From contig NC_088778.1 of the NCBI RefSeq assembly GCF_954871325.1, positions 17,511,666-17,575,665 on the forward strand: a stretch of 64,000 nucleotides of DNA, in the 5' to 3' direction. Shown one piece after another: positions 59,946-64,000 of the stretch. The first letter of the stretch is position 1; each line of letters starts with the position of its first letter. The notes beneath the pieces were generated by a model. It was not told the DNA's origin, made no database searches, and worked only from the letters and a program-made list of their open reading frames with translations. A program made the position numbers and the translations under genes. This stretch comes from Gordionus sp. m RMFG-2023. Lineage: Eukaryota > Nematomorpha > Gordioida > Chordodea > Parachordodidae.

Positions 59946-60655
59946 GATAACTCTTTATGCTGGAGTCCCTTAAGAATAATTTAATTTTCTTTTTATTAAA
60001 TAGCTAAAAAAAAAATTGTTTTCACCTAAAAGCATGCATAAAACAAAATATTTTCAATATCTAATGATTTAAGTATACCTGAGAAAATATAGCTAAACTA
60101 TTCGTTGAATTTGTGCCCTAAATAAAAATAGGTTTTTATTGACTTATGAAGATAAAAAAACGCTCAGCACTATCTATGGTAATTTGTTAATACTATTTCT
60201 TAATGCAATATATAAATTTGGATAAACGGATACCAGCTTAGAGAACAAAAATGTTGCAAAATATTGAGCTAATCATCTATCATTAGAACTAATTAATTTA
60301 AGTTCTTCATCTAGTTTCAATATCCCTATCATTTTCATGAGTTAGTATTTTTTCCAAATTCTTATCAATCATCATTTTTTTTATTGAATTATTTGTAGTG
60401 AAAGCATAAATATTTAAAGCAGGTAAAATGTCGTTTAAATCATTCTCCGAATGATAGAATCCGAGTATTTTAAAAATTGTCATATATAGTTATGCGAAAT
60501 TATTTTGTGGATTTATCTTAATTAACAGGAATAAACTCATTCTTATATTGGTTAATCGGCTTCTTTGACTTGTATTTTCTTATCAGAATTTTTAAATAAG
60601 AAATTTCCTTCAAAATATTATAAATATATAACTGTAAGCAAAAAATTTTGTTTTC
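59946..60655. other. AT-rich sequence, probably decayed hAT
   Basis: It lies upstream of the hAT C-terminal fragment in transposase direction. No further conserved block was recognised. Confidence 0.4.
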
Positions 60656-61015
60656 AACAGGACTGTAAATCCTCCATCTAAAAAAAGGGTTTATGTTTAG
60701 GTTTTGGTCCAGTGAAATATCTCTGAACCAGGTTCGGGTTCAGGGTCCTGAATTTAGATTCATAAAATTTAGTAAAAATAACAGAAACATCAGATTTTTA
60801 TAAACTTTATTTTACTATATTTAATCCTTACCATAAAAATAATTTATCAATATAATTAGAATATAATCGAATTATCATTAAATCTTCCAAAGTCGAGATA
60901 TTAAAATAAGGACTTCTTATGCCTAACTTTGATGCATTGCAACTTGCCTTCATGTTCTTTTCTTTGGTTTCTTTTAATTTTTGGGGTCCGATAGAGCCCC
61001 ACCTAATAATCAAAA
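60656..61015. repeat. hAT-type end with GGTTCGGGTTCAGG words
   Basis: 60656-60790 starts CAGGACTGTAAATCC and includes ACCAGGTTCGGGTTCAGGGT; it resembles 17940-18020 on the other strand. 60806-60870 resembles the centre of the palindrome at 18274-20056 (TATTTTACTATATTTA block). A minus-strand frame at 60828-61013 (KASCNASKLGI) might be a ruined BED finger; this is weak. Confidence 0.45.
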
Positions 61016-61219
61016 ATGGGATAAAATAATATAAAATGTAGGCAAAAATTAGAAAAAATCTGGTTAATTTTAATAAAAAACATATAAAATTTATAGAAAA
61101 ACAATAAAGGTTATCGAAAACGGGGAAAAATTATAAAATCGTAAAATACTCAAATTGGGAAAGTATATAAAAGTATTTACTGTAATAAAAAATACTCCAT
61201 ATTTAATAGAAAAATTTTC

Positions 61220-61378
61220 AAAGCAAAAATTAGCTATCTAGTTTATAGTTTTAGCTAGATAGTTTATCTTTATATATTAGCTAGCTAGTTTGTATATTAA
61301 AACGTAAGACCCAGCTAGTTTCTATACTAAATAGTTGATAAACTAGCTAAACCTCTAGCTAAGTTTATATATTAGCCT
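61220..61378. repeat. TAGCTAG-rich repeat block
   Basis: Words TAGCTAGATAGTTT, TAGCTAGCTAGTTTGTATAT, AACTAGCTAAACCTCTAGCT occur on both strands within 160 bp. The self-similar inverted pattern is like the hAT ends elsewhere in the window; the element's other end was not identified. Confidence 0.6.
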
Positions 61379-62099
61379 TAACATATAAATTAAATTAATA
61401 TTTTTTCCTTTAAATTTGGATATTATTTTCTTAACACAAGGTTTCAAAAAATGTTCCCCGCTATTTTACAATTTTGATTATAACTCACAAGCTGGTATCT
61501 ACTTTGAACCACAAATCAAATTAAGCACTATACAAGATAACGGCGAACCTTTTATCTAAGATTTATATATTTAGAATAAATTTTAAAAATTTAATAAAGT
61601 CAGAAGGGTAGGATTTTTGACTAATGTTATGTTTTATATATGTATTTATTTTATTGATAATACATAATTGAAGATAGGGAGGAGGAAGATTAATCTATAT
61701 GACTTGCTGAGGTATAATAATACCTAATATGTTATATGAGATCGGGTTCATGGCGAGTCCCCAGAATCAAACTACAGTAAAATTAAAAATGCTATTTTTT
61801 CTCACTTTTATTTAGTTCTATAAAAAGATTATGGAAAAATACCTATTATACAATTTTATTCTAAAATTTTGTGGGGAAAATGTGAGCTATACATCAGAAA
61901 TGAGACTATTATGGGACCAGGGTTGTTAGGTCTCTCCAATTAGTAGAAAACTTTGGCAATTTCTTAGTTAATACTCAGAAATCTCGCTCGCAAATCTCCC
62001 GCTATTTTAATATTTTGCCCACATTAAAATTTTATTAATATTTTTAATTTGTAAAGGAAATTATGCCAGAGCATAAAGGAAGGGGATGCCAGAAAATAA
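61379..62099. other. AT-rich sequence, nothing recognised
   Basis: No gene or clear repeat. Confidence 0.5.
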
Positions 62100-62605
62100 T
62101 TTGTTAGCCTTTTCCCCGACAAAAATATATTTTTCTAACCGAAAACATAAATAAATACATGTAAGTATTTTTAGATAGAAAATTTAAATTTTAGCGACAA
62201 AAAAAATATTTTTCGAACAGAAAACGTAGAAATAGGAAATTTAATTCTGAGTACAATGATGTAAAAATATATGGAATTACGTTTAAAATGTTCGTTTTTT
62301 CACTCTGAATGTTTTCGCGACCAAAAAAAATTTTTTCCAACCGAAAACGTAAAAAAAATACATCTAAGCATTATAGATAGGAAATTTAATTCTGAGTACA
62401 ATGATGTAAAAATATTCGAAATTAAGTATAAAATGTTAGCTTCCATCTGAATATTTTCGCTACAAAAAAAAATTTTTCGAACCGAGAACGTAAAAAAATA
62501 CAGCATTTTTAGATTGGAAATTTAATTCTGAGTACAATTATATAAAAGTATTTGAAATTACATTTAAAATGCAACAAAAAAATATTTTTCGAACCGAAAG
62601 ATTTA
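62100..62605. repeat. Tandem repeat, about 140-bp unit, 3.5 copies
   Basis: The landmark TTTTTCGAACCGAAAACGTA with following AATTTAATTCTGAGTACAAT recurs near 62125, 62210, 62335, 62480 and 62585 at about 75-145-bp steps. Units are diverged and have small deletions. Non-coding. Confidence 0.8.
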
Positions 62606-63239
62606 TCATTTAATTTAAATTCGTCAATTACTTCGTAATCCAATACTTACAATATCTTTACCTACTATTAATTTAGTTTTGAAAAAAAAACTTAATAATT
62701 CAAAAATTCCATTTTTTTAGTATTCATATAAAATCTAACCAAATACAATTTAATCAAAATTTAATTTAAAAATGAATATAATAAAATTAAATTAAACCGA
62801 AAATTTTATTAAAACAAATAATAAAATTGAAAAGATCTTGAAATTTCCATTTATTTAATATATTATAATATTTTTTTTCTCGTAAAGAAAGCAATAAATC
62901 AATCAAATTTCCCATTAATCATTTCTTAGTTATTTATTTTCAATATTAATTTCTAGCCTTTCGAATCATGCAGCCTTTTGACTTATAGACTTTGCGGGAA
63001 ATATATATTTACTAGCTTATTACAACTCAAATTTTATTTTTATTTTTTTAAATTTATCAAATATACATCCATAAGAGGGCGTTTAATGCATAAATATAAA
63101 AATATCATCTTAGGAAACCATAATAATTATTGGTTAGTTTTTTTATATTTGGGTGTAAATGTATGTGAAAACCCTAAATTTTTTTAAAAAAAGATAGGTT
63201 TATTTGACATTTAATTAATGAGTAGGTTTCGAATAGAAA
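62606..63239. other. AT-rich sequence, nothing recognised
   Basis: It separates two tandem arrays. A 69-residue frame at 62978-63187 has no recognisable features. Confidence 0.5.
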
Positions 63240-63820
63240 AATAATAGAAAACTTGTCATATTGCTGGCATTTTTGATCCAAATCTCTTCATTTTTGGTTT
63301 ATATGTCTACATTTAGGCGTTAAGCCTTATCCTAAAAAATATTGAAAATATTATGATTTGAGCGAAGACTGAGCTCAAACCCAACCACTTACTAAATATT
63401 CGATCGACCAAATTAACTGTTCATTTTTGTTTTATATATCTATAAATAGGTGTAAAAATCCCAAAAAATATTTTAAAAATATCGTGATTTGACAGATAAC
63501 CGATTAACCAGCCCAATGACTAAATATTGCATTTTTGATTTATGAGAAATTCTTTATTTTTGGTTTATACGTTTACATTAATTAACGTGTTAAACATTAT
63601 CCTAAAAAAATATTTTGAAAATATTATGATTTGACCGAATGAGCTTAAAACTACCACTTACTAAATATTCGATTGACAAAATTTGCTAGTAATATCAATT
63701 GAAAAATGTTCATTTTTGTTTTATATATCCATAAATAGGTGTAAAACTTTATCCTAAAAAAAATTATAAAAATATCATGATTTGACCAATAACGATCACT
63801 TACTAAATATTTTATTTTTC
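63240..63820. repeat. Four-unit tandem array with alternating unit types
   Basis: Units of about 105-155 bp start (T)TCATTTTTG(G/T)TTTATAT at about 63287, 63421, 63553 and 63709, and share ATGATTTGA and ACTTACTAAATATT. Units 1 and 3 agree best with each other (GGTTTATA, TCTACATT, ATTCGAT(C/T)GAC), as do units 2 and 4 (TGTTTTATATATC-ATAAATAGGTGTAAAA). This indicates a dimeric higher-order repeat. Confidence 0.8.
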
Positions 63821-63876
63821 TTTATTATATATATCTTCAAAATCATTCAAAAAAGAAAAGATAATTCTAAAAGATT

Positions 63877-64000
63877 TAGTGATCTGCATCGGGCCTAATT
63901 TTTCAAGCCCGGCTCGAACCCGAAATTTTTTAAAAAGTTTTGCCAGCCCGGCCCGGCCCGAACCCGAAATTTATTTTAAAATAAATTACCGGTCCGGCCA
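63877..64000. mobile_element. Second copy of the 13378 MITE, cut by window end
   Basis: It starts TAGTGATCTGCATCGGGCCT, the reverse complement of the right end of the MITE at 13378-13796, and continues with CCCGGC...GAACCCGAAATTT words. The other end is outside the window. Confidence 0.85.

Overview
This is a very AT-rich eukaryotic window dominated by transposable elements. Only two stretches look like host genes: a long intronless reading frame for the ribosome-biogenesis protein UTP6 (23953-26232), and a short spliced frame resembling the mitochondrial complex I assembly factor NDUFAF8 (5378-5711). Spliceosomal-type introns, nuclear transposon superfamilies (hAT, PIF/Harbinger, Tc1/mariner-IS630, a Sola-like element, LINEs, Ty3/gypsy) and the absence of bacterial-type operons show a nuclear genome. 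The transposon families would suit an invertebrate animal or an early-diverging fungus; the sequence alone does not settle it.

Layout. 1-4636: a hAT transposon running off the left edge sits inside a broken Ty3/gypsy element whose 3' LTR is at 4348-4636. 5378-5711: the NDUFAF8-like gene. 6090-12520: a dense hAT cluster, including a fairly complete element with a BED finger (6581-8955) and a hAT inserted into another hAT. 12786-16928: a 4.1-kb DNA transposon with about 570-bp inverted repeats, a 4-bp GAAC target duplication and a decayed DDE transposase, carrying a 419-bp MITE (13378-13796). 18274-20056: a nearly perfect 1.8-kb palindrome. 22765-23484: a shrunken IS630/Tc1-like element with TA duplication. 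23953-26232: UTP6. 26300-31100: mostly unique AT-rich sequence with small foldback repeats and a degenerate tandem repeat. 31140-34050: a second broken Ty3/gypsy element.

34065-57930 is the most structured part. Two large elements of one family (34322-38795 and about 44766-57930) have arms built from tandem units of about 110-119 bp, each carrying the palindrome TGACAATTGTCA; the two arms are inverted around a shared central spacer. They have been invaded repeatedly: hAT MITEs at 34988-35767 (perfect 8-bp duplication), 37771-38178 and 38296-38518; a PIF/Harbinger element at 44800-50128 that itself contains another inverted-repeat element (45463-49170) with a LINE endonuclease fragment and a homogeneous block of the same 119-bp unit; and hAT elements at 51072-52244 and 52361-55831 with perfect 8-bp duplications. 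LINE fragments of one clade lie at 40785-42310 and 58205-59380.

58205-64000: a 5'-truncated LINE, hAT debris, a TAGCTAG-rich repeat, two tandem arrays (about 140-bp units at 62100-62605; a two-type alternating array at 63240-63820), and at the right edge a second copy of the MITE seen at 13378. Almost all transposon genes are decayed. The many exact target duplications nevertheless give a readable order of insertion.
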